From Mycobacterium lacus (GTDB lineage Bacteria > Actinomycetota > Actinomycetes > Mycobacteriales > Mycobacteriaceae): a stretch of 64,000 nt of DNA. This document shows, piece by piece, positions 34,966 to 42,660 of this stretch (position 1 is its first letter; every line of letters starts with the position of its first letter). The position numbers were made by a program, and so were the translations under genes. The notes below the pieces were generated by a model. It was not told the DNA's origin. It worked only from the letters and a program-made list of their open reading frames with translations, and searched no databases. The stretch lies in contig NZ_AP022581.1 of assembly GCF_010731535.1 (NCBI RefSeq), forward strand, positions 1,745,952-1,809,951, written 5' to 3'.

Positions 34966-35874
34966 GTGAGCAGCCCAGTGTCCCCCGAGGTGGGGCCGCC
35001 CGCCCATCTAGCGACTGGCATCATCAAGGCGCTGCGACCTCGGCAATGGATCAAGAACGTTCTGGTGGTTGGCGCGCCCGTGGCCACCGTCGGCGGTAAT
35101 CACGACTACCGGGATGTTCTCTGCAAGGTGGTCGTCGCGATCGTCGTGTTCTGCCTGGCCGCCTCGTCGATTTATCTGATCAACGACGTCCGCGATGTGG
35201 AGGCCGACCGGCAGCATCCCGTCAAACGGTTTCGTCCCATCGCGGCCGGGGTGGTCTCACCGGCACTGGCCTGCACCTTGGCGATCGTGCTCGCCGGTGC
35301 CTCGTTCGCCATCTCAGCGATGACTGCCCAGGCGCTCGGGCTGGTCATCACGATCTACCTCGCGATGCAGCTCGGCTACTGCTTCGGTCTCAAACACCAA
35401 GCGGTGCTCGACATATGCATTGTCGCGTCGGCGTACCTGATCCGCGCGATCGCGTGCGGCGCGGCGACCGGCATTTCGGTGTCGCCGTGGTTCCTGGTGG
35501 TGATGGCGTTCATGGCGTTGTTCATGGTGGCGGGCAAGCGTTACGCAGAGCTGCAGCTCGCCGAGCGTACCGGCGCCAAGATTCGCAAGTCGCTCGACAG
35601 CTACAGCGGTGCCTACCTTCGATTCGTTTGGACCATGTCGGGCACCGCCGTCGCACTGTTCTACGGGCTATGGGCATTCGAGCAGGACGGGCACGCCGTG
35701 TCGTGGTTTGCGGTCTCGGCGATCCCGATCACGATCGCAATCCTGCGCTACGCCGTGGACATCGACGGCGGCCTGGCCGGTGAACCCGAAGGCATCTTCC
35801 TGGGCGACCACGTCATACAGCTAATGATCGTCGCTTGGATCGCGACGGTCTGCGCCGCAATCGCTTTCGGTTGA
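34966..35874 (+). CDS. UbiA-family prenyltransferase, DPPR-synthase-like (Rv3806c-type)
   Basis: A 302-residue membrane protein with about nine helices that closely resembles decaprenyl-phosphate phosphoribosyltransferase (Rv3806c). Motifs: LRPRQWIKN near the N-terminus, the first Asp-rich motif NDVRDVEADRQHP with KRFRPIAAG, and the second YAVDIDGGLAGEPE. The enzyme makes the arabinose donor precursor for arabinogalactan. This copy is not beside arabinan biosynthesis genes and may be a paralogue. The GTG at 34966 is 61 bp after the FHA-ABC gene. Its 3' end overlaps the convergent gene at 35821-36159. Confidence 0.85.
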   Translation: MSSPVSPEVGPPAHLATGIIKALRPRQWIKNVLVVGAPVATVGGNHDYRDVLCKVVVAIVVFCLAASSIYLINDVRDVEADRQHPVKRFRPIAAGVVSPALACTLAIVLAGASFAISAMTAQALGLVITIYLAMQLGYCFGLKHQAVLDICIVASAYLIRAIACGAATGISVSPWFLVVMAFMALFMVAGKRYAELQLAERTGAKIRKSLDSYSGAYLRFVWTMSGTAVALFYGLWAFEQDGHAVSWFAVSAIPITIAILRYAVDIDGGLAGEPEGIFLGDHVIQLMIVAWIATVCAAIAFG

Positions 35875-36159
35875 GACGTGCGGGTCCTCGAGCTCCCGCA
35901 GCCGTTCGGAGACGCGCGACATGGGCAACGGAAGCGCCCGCGGACGCGGCCCCGCGCGGCTGCTGTGCTCCTGGACGCCCCAACCCGCGCCGAGGTCGAC
36001 GAGTAGCAGCGCAAACAGCACGCCCGCCGCCGTGACGGGCAATCCCAGGTAGAGCATCCACCCCACCGGCATTCCGGCTCGGCTGAGCGTGAAGTAGCGC
36101 AGTAGGAGCGTGAGAGCGACAATCCCCCCAATCACCACCACCACGACCTTGGTTTTCAT
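35821..36159 (-). CDS. Small membrane protein, about 112 residues
   Basis: Two hydrophobic segments (KVVVVVIGGIVALTLLL and WMLYLGLPVTAAGVLFALLL) are followed by a polar tail. The ATG at 36159 has a strong GAGGAGGAAC Shine-Dalgarno. The 3' end runs 54 bp into the end of the convergent UbiA gene, which weakens confidence in the tail but not in the start. Family not recognised. The ATG overlaps the stop of a possible small upstream gene (ATGA). Confidence 0.6.
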   Translation of the reverse strand: MKTKVVVVVIGGIVALTLLLRYFTLSRAGMPVGWMLYLGLPVTAAGVLFALLLVDLGAGWGVQEHSSRAGPRPRALPLPMSRVSERLRELEDPHVSTESDCGADRRDPSDDH

Positions 36160-36371
36160 TCGGATGTTCCTCCTCGGAGGCTGCTGCCGGTCACAGCGCT
36201 CATGCGGCAAGCCGACACCGAGGGCGTCGCCACCGATCCCGACATCAGCAAAACGCCTTGTGGCACAACGCTGTTGATTTCGGCGCGTTGGCCGTCCCGA
36301 GCAGGGCCAGTGGTCTGTCTGCGGCGCCGCTCAGCAGGTCCGGTCGGACCCGGGCCATCTATGGTGGTCAT
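36156..36371 (-). CDS. Possible small hypothetical protein upstream of the membrane protein
   Basis: A 71-codon frame with AGAGGAAC before the ATG at 36371. Its TGA overlaps the next ATG (ATGA). The product is basic and low-complexity at the N-terminus and has no recognised domain. The overlap and Shine-Dalgarno are the only support; it may simply be untranslated leader for the membrane protein. Confidence 0.3.
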   Translation of the reverse strand: MTTIDGPGPTGPAERRRRQTTGPARDGQRAEINSVVPQGVLLMSGSVATPSVSACRMSAVTGSSLRGGTSE

Positions 36372-36497
36372 TTGCGCGTTCCTCTGTGCTGCCGTCGATC
36401 AACGTGAGGCGTACCGATGGGTATTGCCCAAAATGGTGCGAAACACACCACGTTTAGGCACTCCGCAATCTGGATGTTTCGTTGTCGTCGCTGGGAA

Positions 36498-37424
36498 CTA
36501 GCGCATCCAAGCGATGTTTGCGGGTGCAGGCACCACCGGCGCCGGTCGCTTCGGCCGGAAGAACAGGGAACCCGCGACGGCACGGTCGCGCAGCGCGGCC
36601 GCGCGCCACGTGTTTACCGGGTGCGAGGACAACATGTTGGCCAGCCAGACGAAGAATCCGGCCTCGGAGCCGGCCCGGTCGGCCATGCCGTCGAAATCAA
36701 CCGACCTGAGCAGATACTTCCCGGCGCTGAGCACACCGATGGTTCGCTGGGCTCCGGTGGGACGAAGCGCGTATCCGTAATTGTCGGCTGTGTATTCCAT
36801 TGACCGCGAGAGCGTCTGGCCGAGGAACGGGATCTTCATTGCCAGCTGACCGAGCTGGCGCCAATAGGAGGCGTGCCCCGCGGCAATGTGGCCGACCTCG
36901 TGGCCGATGACGAAAGCCAGCGCTTCGGGATCGCGGGCCTGGCCGCCGATCTCGAACAGGTCGCTGTAGACCACCACATAGCGACGGAAGCCGTGCCCGC
37001 TGGAAAAGGCGTTGATGAGGCCGTTGCCCAGCACGACATAGGCGTCCGGTACTTCACTGAGACCGAACCGCTGGGCCGCCTCAACGACGAGCCAGTAGCC
37101 CTCGGGAAACTGGGTGGGTGACATCTTGACGCCGTTAGCTCGTTGCCGGCCGTAGGTCAACCCGCGGAGCAAGTACAGCACGACCGGCGTGGCCAGGACC
37201 GAAAGCCAGAGCAAGCTGACGCTACCGGACAGCACCATCACGCACGCGAGTAGATAGAGCAGGACGCTGGACGCGATGACCAGCACCAGAAGTCCGATCT
37301 CCCAGGGATGGCGATGGGGTCGTTCCGGGTAGCCTGCCGCGGGTTGTCCGGGTCGGGGCGGCGCGCCGTAGAAGGGGTGGGGAGCGGGTGGGTAAGCGTT
37401 CGCCGGCGATTCCACGATGGCCAT
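36498..37424 (-). CDS. M48-family membrane metalloprotease (HtpX-like)
   Basis: A 308-residue protein. It has a proline-rich cytoplasmic start, two close membrane helices (about 42-66 and 70-88), then a protease domain with the zinc motif HEVGH and a downstream glutamate in SMEYTADNYG as third ligand. HtpX-type proteases degrade misfolded membrane proteins. The ATG at 37424 is the first in the frame. It is a single gene, convergent with the plus strand on its 3' side. Confidence 0.85.
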   Translation of the reverse strand: MAIVESPANAYPPAPHPFYGAPPRPGQPAAGYPERPHRHPWEIGLLVLVIASSVLLYLLACVMVLSGSVSLLWLSVLATPVVLYLLRGLTYGRQRANGVKMSPTQFPEGYWLVVEAAQRFGLSEVPDAYVVLGNGLINAFSSGHGFRRYVVVYSDLFEIGGQARDPEALAFVIGHEVGHIAAGHASYWRQLGQLAMKIPFLGQTLSRSMEYTADNYGYALRPTGAQRTIGVLSAGKYLLRSVDFDGMADRAGSEAGFFVWLANMLSSHPVNTWRAAALRDRAVAGSLFFRPKRPAPVVPAPANIAWMR

Positions 37425-38078
37425 GACGGTTTTCGGACTCCTCTGCGATGTCGTTTGTTGCCGTTTGTTGCGGACGGCTTAGAGTCCGAGGCCACCCTTG
37501 GAGGATTCTCAACGAATTCTTGGCATAGTCGAGGGTCTCAACCGGCCGCGGTGTTAGCCAGCCATCGCTGGGCGATAGCAATGCAGCGAACGCGGCTCAC
37601 CGTGTTGTCGGGAGTCAGCGCGTAATTGACGATGCTGATGGCCGGCCGCGCTTCCGGGATTACCGCCTGAGGTTGTTGCGTGTCGGGTTCGCCCGAGTGA
37701 GGCGTTGCAGTATCCGCCGGCCACTGAGTTCGAAGACCTCATCGGGCACCACGGTGGACGATTCACCGCAACACCGACTCCGCACCGGCAGGCGGATCGT
37801 GCCGGAGATGGCGGTCGGGCTCTTCGCCCACGACCGAGACGTTACCGAGACAGGGCGAAGCAAGCCCGCACCAGGACAAGATGTTCACCTGCGACGCGTG
37901 GATCCGGTCGCGATGCCCGATTCACGCTTGCTCGAACGACTCGTCGTGGTCGACGAACTACCCGATCATCCAGAGGAAGATCCTCGCGTGTTGAAACGTT
38001 TGCGCGTGGTTTTGTCGGGCAGTTCGATGAAGCATCCTCGACGTTTGTGTGATTGAGCGCGGGGGCGGGGTGTCGCCT
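37425..38078. other. Gap before the mobile island, no recognised gene
   Basis: Open frames exist on both strands (for example plus 37673-38056 and minus 37660-37863), but none has a recognised domain or convincing start signal. The stretch may hold remnants of whatever the mobile elements disrupted. Confidence 0.35.
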
Positions 38079-38138
38079 GTTGCCTCATGTCAAGATGCGC
38101 GCGTAGGTGGATTCGTTGCCTCACGTAAACGTGCGCGC
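38079..38138. repeat. Left terminal repeat of the outer IS (two subrepeats)
   Basis: Subrepeats begin GTTGCCTCATG at 38079 and GTTGCCTCACG at 38115. The whole is mirrored at 42562-42621. Such paired repeats are likely transposase binding sites. Confidence 0.8.
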
Positions 38139-38570
38139 TTGTTGACCTGGGGTTGGGCGGTGGGGCCGGTCTTGGTGGTGGTGAGGGTGAGTAGCTGGGC
38201 GGTCAGGGCTTGGAGCTGGCGCTGGGTGGCGGCGGGATTGATCAGGGAGTAGGTCCGGGTCAGCGCCACGATGCGCTCCACGGGCGTGGTTGGGTGCGCG
38301 ATCGTGCGATGAAACGGGGTGGTCGCCTCGTCATGTTTCTTGGATACCTTGGCTCCTTTGCGGACCTTGGATATCAGTTTCTGCTGTGGGTAGAAGTAGT
38401 TGGTCAGTTTGGACTGAAGCTGCCAGATCTCGTTGAGTAACAACAGTTCTGCGGCGGTGTCGTAGCGGTGGTAGCCGACGGTGGCGCGCACTACCGTCCA
38501 GTTCTTCTGCTCGACGTGACAGCCGTCGTTCTTGTTGCCCGGCCGCGCCCGGGTGAAGGTGATTTGGCGG

Positions 38571-38575
38571 CCTTG
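38571..38575. repeat. Target-site duplication of the inner element, left copy
   Basis: CCTTG, repeated at 41802-41806 on the other side of the inner element. Five bases is the usual duplication of Mu/Tn7/Tn5053-type transposons. Confidence 0.82.
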
Positions 38576-38687
38576 TGTTCGGGGGCATCCAGGGTGACCA
38601 CGTGGGGGTAGCGTTCCGGCGCTGGGGCTGAGCAGCTGGTCTTGGTCGGTCGGTGTCGGTTGCTGTTTGTGGTGTCGGGGCGGCACG

Positions 38688-39386
38688 GTGATCAGGTCAT
38701 TGGAGGTGACGGCCCTCCCGTTGTCTCTTTGGCCGGAGCTGCGGGAGGGCCGTCTGTTCGCGCTTGGAGGCGCAGTGGTCACCGTAGAGGCCGATCTTGA
38801 TGGAGTCGAGCGCAGGCTGGCGGCGGGTGAGTTGTGGTGCCCAACGTGTGGCAGCGCCGTGCTGGCGGGCTGGGGATGGGCGAGGTCGCGGCAGGTGCGT
38901 GGCCCGGACGGGCCGGCGCAGCTTTGTCCGCGCCGGTCGCGGTGCACCGGCTGCGGGGTGACGCATGTGTTGTTGCCGGTGAGCGCGCTACTGCGCCGTG
39001 CCGATGCGGCGGCGGTGATCGTGTCGGCGTTGGTTGCGAAAGCGCGGTGTGGCTTGGGGTTTCGGCGGATCGCAGCTGTTCTGGGTCGCCCGGGTGAGAC
39101 GGTGCGGGGCTGGTTGCGGCGCTTCGCTGAGCGGGCCGAGTCGGTGCGGTCGGTGTTCACCGTCTGGCTGCGTGCGGTGGACCCGGATCCGGTGATGCCG
39201 GATGCGGCAGGCGGGGTGTTCGCCGATGCGGTGACGGTGATGGCTGCGGTCGGGGCAGTGATCGCGCGCCGGTTCGCGCTGCCCACGGTGTCGCTGGCCG
39301 AGGCCGCGGTGGCGATGTCGGGTGGGCGGTTGTTGGCGCCGGGCTGGCCCGACCGGCGGGTGCAACACGAGTCGACCCTGCCGTAG
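38688..39386 (+). CDS. Zinc-finger/helix-turn-helix protein of the inner transposon (DUF6431-like)
   Basis: About 232 residues. Two CxxC pairs (WCPTCG and RCTGCG) suggest a zinc ribbon near the N-terminus. A helix-turn-helix follows in GFRRIAAVLGRPGETVRGWLRRF. A GTG at 38688 follows GGGGCGGC, with a TTG at 38667 as alternative. I recall such proteins next to DDE transposase/ATPase pairs in actinobacteria; a role in end recognition or target choice is inferred from that context. The C-terminal third (about 150-232) is hydrophobic and Ala/Val-rich. Confidence 0.7.
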   Translation: MIRSLEVTALPLSLWPELREGRLFALGGAVVTVEADLDGVERRLAAGELWCPTCGSAVLAGWGWARSRQVRGPDGPAQLCPRRSRCTGCGVTHVLLPVSALLRRADAAAVIVSALVAKARCGLGFRRIAAVLGRPGETVRGWLRRFAERAESVRSVFTVWLRAVDPDPVMPDAAGGVFADAVTVMAAVGAVIARRFALPTVSLAEAAVAMSGGRLLAPGWPDRRVQHESTLP

Positions 39387-39455
39387 CCGTCGATGTGGCC
39401 GTAATTCTGTGCGCTGTCGTGTGTTTCAAGGACAGCAAACGGAAAGGAGCGGCCG

Positions 39456-40870
39456 GTGGCGGTCGGCGATGATGAGGCGAAGGTGCGCGCGGAGCGGGCC
39501 CGGGCGATCGGGTTGTTTCGGTATCAGTTGATTCGGGAGGCGGCGGATCCGGCGCATTCCACCAAGCAGCGGGGAAAGATGGTGCGCGAGTTGGCCTCGC
39601 GCGAGCACCTCGACCCGTTCGGGCGGCGGGTGCGTATCAGTCGGCAGACCATCGATCGGTGGATCCGGGACTGGCGGGCCGGCGGGTTCGACGCGCTGGT
39701 GCCCAGCCCGCGCCAATGCACGCCGCGCACCCCGGCCGAGGTGCTGGAGCTGGCGGTGGCGCTGCGGCGGGAGAACCCGGAGCGCACCGCCGCGGCGATC
39801 CGCCGGATCCTGCGCACCCAGCTGGGCTGGGCACCGGATGAACGCACCTTGCAGCGCAACTTTCACCGGCTCGGGCTCACCGGCGCCACCGCCGGCGGGT
39901 CTGCCCCGGCGGTGTTCGGCCGGTTCGAGGCCGAGCACCCGAACGACCTGTGGGTTGGAGATGCGTTACACGGCTTACGAATCCAGGCCCGCAAGACCTA
40001 CTTGTTCGCTTTTCTAGACGATCATTCCCGGCTGCTGTCCGGCTACCGCTGGGGCTATGCCGAGGACACCGTGCGCCTAGCCGCCGCGCTGCGCCCGGCG
40101 CTGGCCTCCCGCGGCGTGCCGACTGCGGTGTATGTCGATAACGGCTCGGCCTATGTGGATACGTGGTTGTTGCGGGCGTGCGCGAAGCTCGGTGTGCGCC
40201 TGGTTCATTCGACGCCAGGTCGGCCAGAAGGCAGGGGGAAGATAGAGAGGTTTTTCAGGACCGTGCGCGAGCAGTTCCTGGTCGAGATCACCGGCGACCC
40301 CGACGTCGTCGGCCGTCACCACGTGACCGATCTGGCCGAATTGAATCGGCTCTTCGCAGCCTGGGTGGAAACCGTCTATCACCGCACGGTGCATTCCGAA
40401 ACCGGACAAACCCCGCTGGCCCGCTGGTCAGTCACCGGCCCCATCGCGCTGCCCGCCCCGCAGACGCTCACCGAGGCATTCCTGTGGGAGGAATACCGCC
40501 GCGTGACCAAGACCGCCACCGTGGCGCTACACGGCAATAGCTACGAGGTCGACCCGGCATTGGTCGGCCGAAAAAGTCGAGCTGGTCTTCGACCCGTTCG
40601 ATTTGACCCGCATCGAGGTCCGTCTGGCCGGCGTCCCGATGGGGCTGGCGATCCCCGCACCACATCGGGCGCCATTCGCACCCGAAAGCCAAACCCGAAA
40701 CCCCCACCGCGCCACCGAAACCCAGTGGCATCGACTACGCCAAGTTGATCGAGACCGCGCACGCGGCCGAGCTCGCCCGCGGTGTCAACTACGCCGCCCT
40801 GTCCGGGGCTGCCGATCAGATCCCCGGCCAGCTCGACCTTCTCACCGGCCAGGAGGCCCGACCACAATGA
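39456..40870 (+). pseudogene. DDE transposase of the inner transposon, two C-terminal frameshifts
   Basis: An N-terminal helix-turn-helix region (SRQTIDRWIRDWRAGG) precedes an integrase-core domain with D169 (WVGDALHG), D228 (VYVDNGSAY) and E264 (GKIERFF), a DD(35)E triad. The catalytic part is intact. After VDPALVGR an extra A in a run of five As near 40571, and an extra C in a CCCC run near 40657, shift the frame. Removing both restores 471 codons that end LTGQEARPQ, with the TGA overlapping the ATPase ATG (ATGA). As given, translation continues out of frame to 40748. Confidence 0.8.
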
Positions 40871-41679
40871 TGGACAAACTGATCTCCTACTACGGTTTCT
40901 CCCGGATGCCGTTCGGCCGCGATCTGGCCCCTTCCATGCTGCATCGCCACAGCGCCCACAACGAAGCGGTCGCCCGCATCGGCTGGTGCATCGCCGATCG
41001 CCGTATCGGCGTGATCACCGGCGAGGTCGGCGCCGGCAAGACCGTCGCCGTGCGCGCCGCGCTGGCCGCCCTGGACCGTAGCCGCCACACCGTCATCTAC
41101 CTGCCCGATCCCACCGTCGGGGTGCGCGGCATCCACCACCGCATCGTCGCCTCACTGGGCGGCCAGCCGCTGACCCATCACGCCACCCTGGCCCCACAGG
41201 CCGCCGACGCGCTGGCCGCCGAACACGCCGAGCGCGGACGCACCCCCGTAGCGGTCGTCGAGGAGGCCCACCTGCTCGGCTATGACCAATTAGAAGCGTT
41301 GCGGCTCTTGACAAATCATGATCTCGACTCGTCGAGCCCGTTCGCCTGCCTGCTCGTCGGCCAACCCACCCTGCGGCGGCGGATGAAACTCGGCGTGCTC
41401 GCCGCGCTCGACCAGCGCATCGGGCTGCGCTACACGATGCAGCCGATGACCGACAAGGAGACCGGTAGCTACCTGCGTCACCACCTGGCGCTGGCCGGGC
41501 GTGACGACACGCTGTTCTCCGACGACGCGGTCACGCTCGTTCATCAAACCAGCCGCGGCTATCCGCGCGCCGTCAACAACCTCGCGCTGCAAGCCCTCGT
41601 CGCCGCCTTCGCCGCCGACAAGGCCATCGTGGATGAATCCTCCACCCGCACGGCCATCGCCGAAGTCACGGCGGACTGA
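40867..41679 (+). CDS. TniB/ExeA-like AAA ATPase of the inner transposon
   Basis: A 270-residue ATPase with Walker A GEVGAGKT (52-59), Walker B VAVVEEAH (about 128-135), and a later LVGQPTLRRRM/LDQRI segment as in ExeA/TniB proteins. The start MMDKLISYYGFSRMPFGRD is the conserved N-terminus of the group. These ATPases select target DNA and activate the partner transposase. The gene is intact and translationally coupled to the transposase gene by ATGA. Confidence 0.85.
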   Translation: MMDKLISYYGFSRMPFGRDLAPSMLHRHSAHNEAVARIGWCIADRRIGVITGEVGAGKTVAVRAALAALDRSRHTVIYLPDPTVGVRGIHHRIVASLGGQPLTHHATLAPQAADALAAEHAERGRTPVAVVEEAHLLGYDQLEALRLLTNHDLDSSSPFACLLVGQPTLRRRMKLGVLAALDQRIGLRYTMQPMTDKETGSYLRHHLALAGRDDTLFSDDAVTLVHQTSRGYPRAVNNLALQALVAAFAADKAIVDESSTRTAIAEVTAD

Positions 41680-41707
41680 ACACCACCCCGACACCCCGAA
41701 CACCACC

Positions 41708-41736
41708 GACCCCGCCGGACATCTCCCGGCGGGGTC
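41708..41736 (+). terminator. Strong hairpin after the inner transposon operon
   Basis: GACCCCGCCGG and CCGGCGGGGTC form a perfect 11-bp stem around a 7-base loop, followed by ATTTC. It lies 28 bp after the ATPase stop and inside the transposon end, so it probably terminates the three-gene transcript. Confidence 0.7.
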
Positions 41737-41801
41737 ATTTCATGACCGCACACCCTCACCGTCAATGCCGCCATCGTGCTCATCCTGAGCGCCGGTCAAC
41801 A

Positions 41802-41806
41802 CCTTG
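41802..41806. repeat. Target-site duplication of the inner element, right copy
   Basis: CCTTG, partner of 38571-38575. Confidence 0.82.
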
Positions 41807-42561
41807 GCACCATCTGAGCAGGTCTTCGTTGATGAATTCTGATCCGTTGTCGGAGTCCACCCCCAGGATCGGGAACGGCATCCTGCGGGCGATGTCATTG
41901 AGGGCGGCCAACACGGTCTTGGCGGCCCTGTCAGGCAGTGAGCGATTCTCGGTCCAGCCGGTGGCGATGTCGGTGACCGTCAGCGTGAAGGCATGGCCCC
42001 CACCGCGATTGCCGCCGTCGTGAAAGACCGTGTCGATCTCGACGAACCCGGGTCGGGCGTCGTCCCATTCTGCCCAGGTGCGCACCGGGATCTGACTTTT
42101 GAGAGCGATCCCGGCTTGGTGCCCACACGCCCCTTACGGTGTTTGGCTCGCTCACCGGCCAGGCGGCGATCGATGGTGGCCGCCGACATCGACACCAGTA
42201 GTTCGGCGGTGTCCTCATCGATGACCAGCTCCCCGAAATGACGCAGCACGGCCACCAGTTCGCCGAGCATCGGCGCAAGCCGTTTGCCGGCGGGCATTCC
42301 GAGCACTGTCCAGCAGAGCGTCAGTGCCGCAATGACATCGGGCCCGTACTTCACGGGCCGGGGACTGCGCGGGGTGACGATCTTGGGTTGCAGCGCCGCT
42401 TTGAGCGCCTTGCGGGCATGGCTGCGGTGCCACCCGGTGTTCGCACACAACTCGTCGAGAATCCGGCTCTTAACGCCCTTACTCGCCAGCTGGTAGCGGG
42501 TCGCGGTCGTCTCGGTGATTGCTCTGCGCTCGGCCAACGTCAACCCCATCCACTGGGCGTA

Positions 42562-42621
42562 CGCGCGCATTTTCAGTGAGGCAACGAATCACCCTTTCGC
42601 GCGCATTTCTGATGAGTCAAC
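42562..42621. repeat. Right terminal repeat of the outer IS (two subrepeats)
   Basis: Inverted copy of 38079-38138, ending GATGAGTCAAC. The ATG of the outer transposase (42570) lies inside the inner subrepeat, so transposase binding could also repress its own expression (inference). Confidence 0.8.
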
Positions 42622-42644
42622 GCGGTCGGCGGGGTCTGCTAGTA

Positions 42645-42660
42645 TCGAATGTATGTTCGA
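42645..42660 (+). promoter_or_regulatory. SOS-box-like palindrome overlapping the 13E12 start codon
   Basis: TCGAAT-GTAT-GTTCGA differs at one position from the mycobacterial LexA consensus TCGAAC-N4-GTTCGA. The ATG at 42653 is inside it. LexA-regulated 13E12-family genes are known in M. tuberculosis, so DNA-damage induction is likely here. Confidence 0.7.

Larger units (their letters stand above)
38576..41801 (+). mobile_element. Inner three-gene transposon (3226 bp, TGTT...AACA ends)
   Basis: The ends are TGTTCGGGGGCATCCAGG at the left and TGTTGACCGGCGCTCAGG at the right (reverse complement). They are imperfect inverted repeats that remain alignable for about 27 bp, flanked by the 5-bp duplication CCTTG. 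Inside, in one direction, lie a zinc-finger/HTH protein, a DD(35)E transposase and an AAA ATPase, followed by a strong hairpin. 5'-TGT ends, 5-bp duplications and an ATPase partner resemble Tn5053/Tn7/Mu-type transposition. The element is inserted in the transposase gene of the outer IS. Confidence 0.85.
38090..42570 (-). pseudogene. Outer IS transposase, split by the inner element and frameshifted
   Basis: The N-terminal half (41802-42570) starts [20 protein letters not shown] and contains FVEIDTVFHDGGN and GVDSDNGSEFIN. The C-terminal half (38090-38570) continues with TFTRARPGNKNDGCHVEQKN. Thus the three acidic residues of a DDE integrase core are on opposite sides of the insertion. Joined at one CCTTG copy, the halves are in frame through the codon GGC. 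One single-base loss near 42110 breaks the N-terminal half; restoring it gives 417 codons. The gene is doubly inactivated. Confidence 0.85.
38079..42621 (-). mobile_element. Outer insertion sequence (about 1.31 kb), itself split by an inner transposon
   Basis: Both ends carry an about 60-bp inverted repeat that itself contains two copies of a GTTGCCTCA...TGCGCGC repeat. Removing the inner 3226-bp element and one 5-bp duplication leaves 1312 bp with a single DDE/integrase-core transposase gene on the minus strand. Family not named with certainty (IS481/ISNCY-like integrase fold). No clear target duplication is seen at the outer ends: the left flank ends TCGCCT and the right flank begins GCGGTC. 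Confidence 0.8.

Noticed and set aside
37673..38056. Plus-strand 127-codon frame before the mobile island
   Set aside because: No domain, no convincing ribosome-binding site, and comparable open frames on the other strand.
38090..39286. Long minus-strand open frame of 398 codons across the left end of the inner transposon
   Set aside because: Only its last part (below 38571) is real transposase sequence; the rest is antisense to the zinc-finger/HTH gene and crosses the transposon boundary.
38063..42640. Possible target duplication of the outer IS from a GGCGGGGT match on both flanks
   Set aside because: The copies lie 7 bp outside the left end and 6 bp outside the right end rather than adjacent to the repeats, so the match is probably chance in GC-rich DNA.
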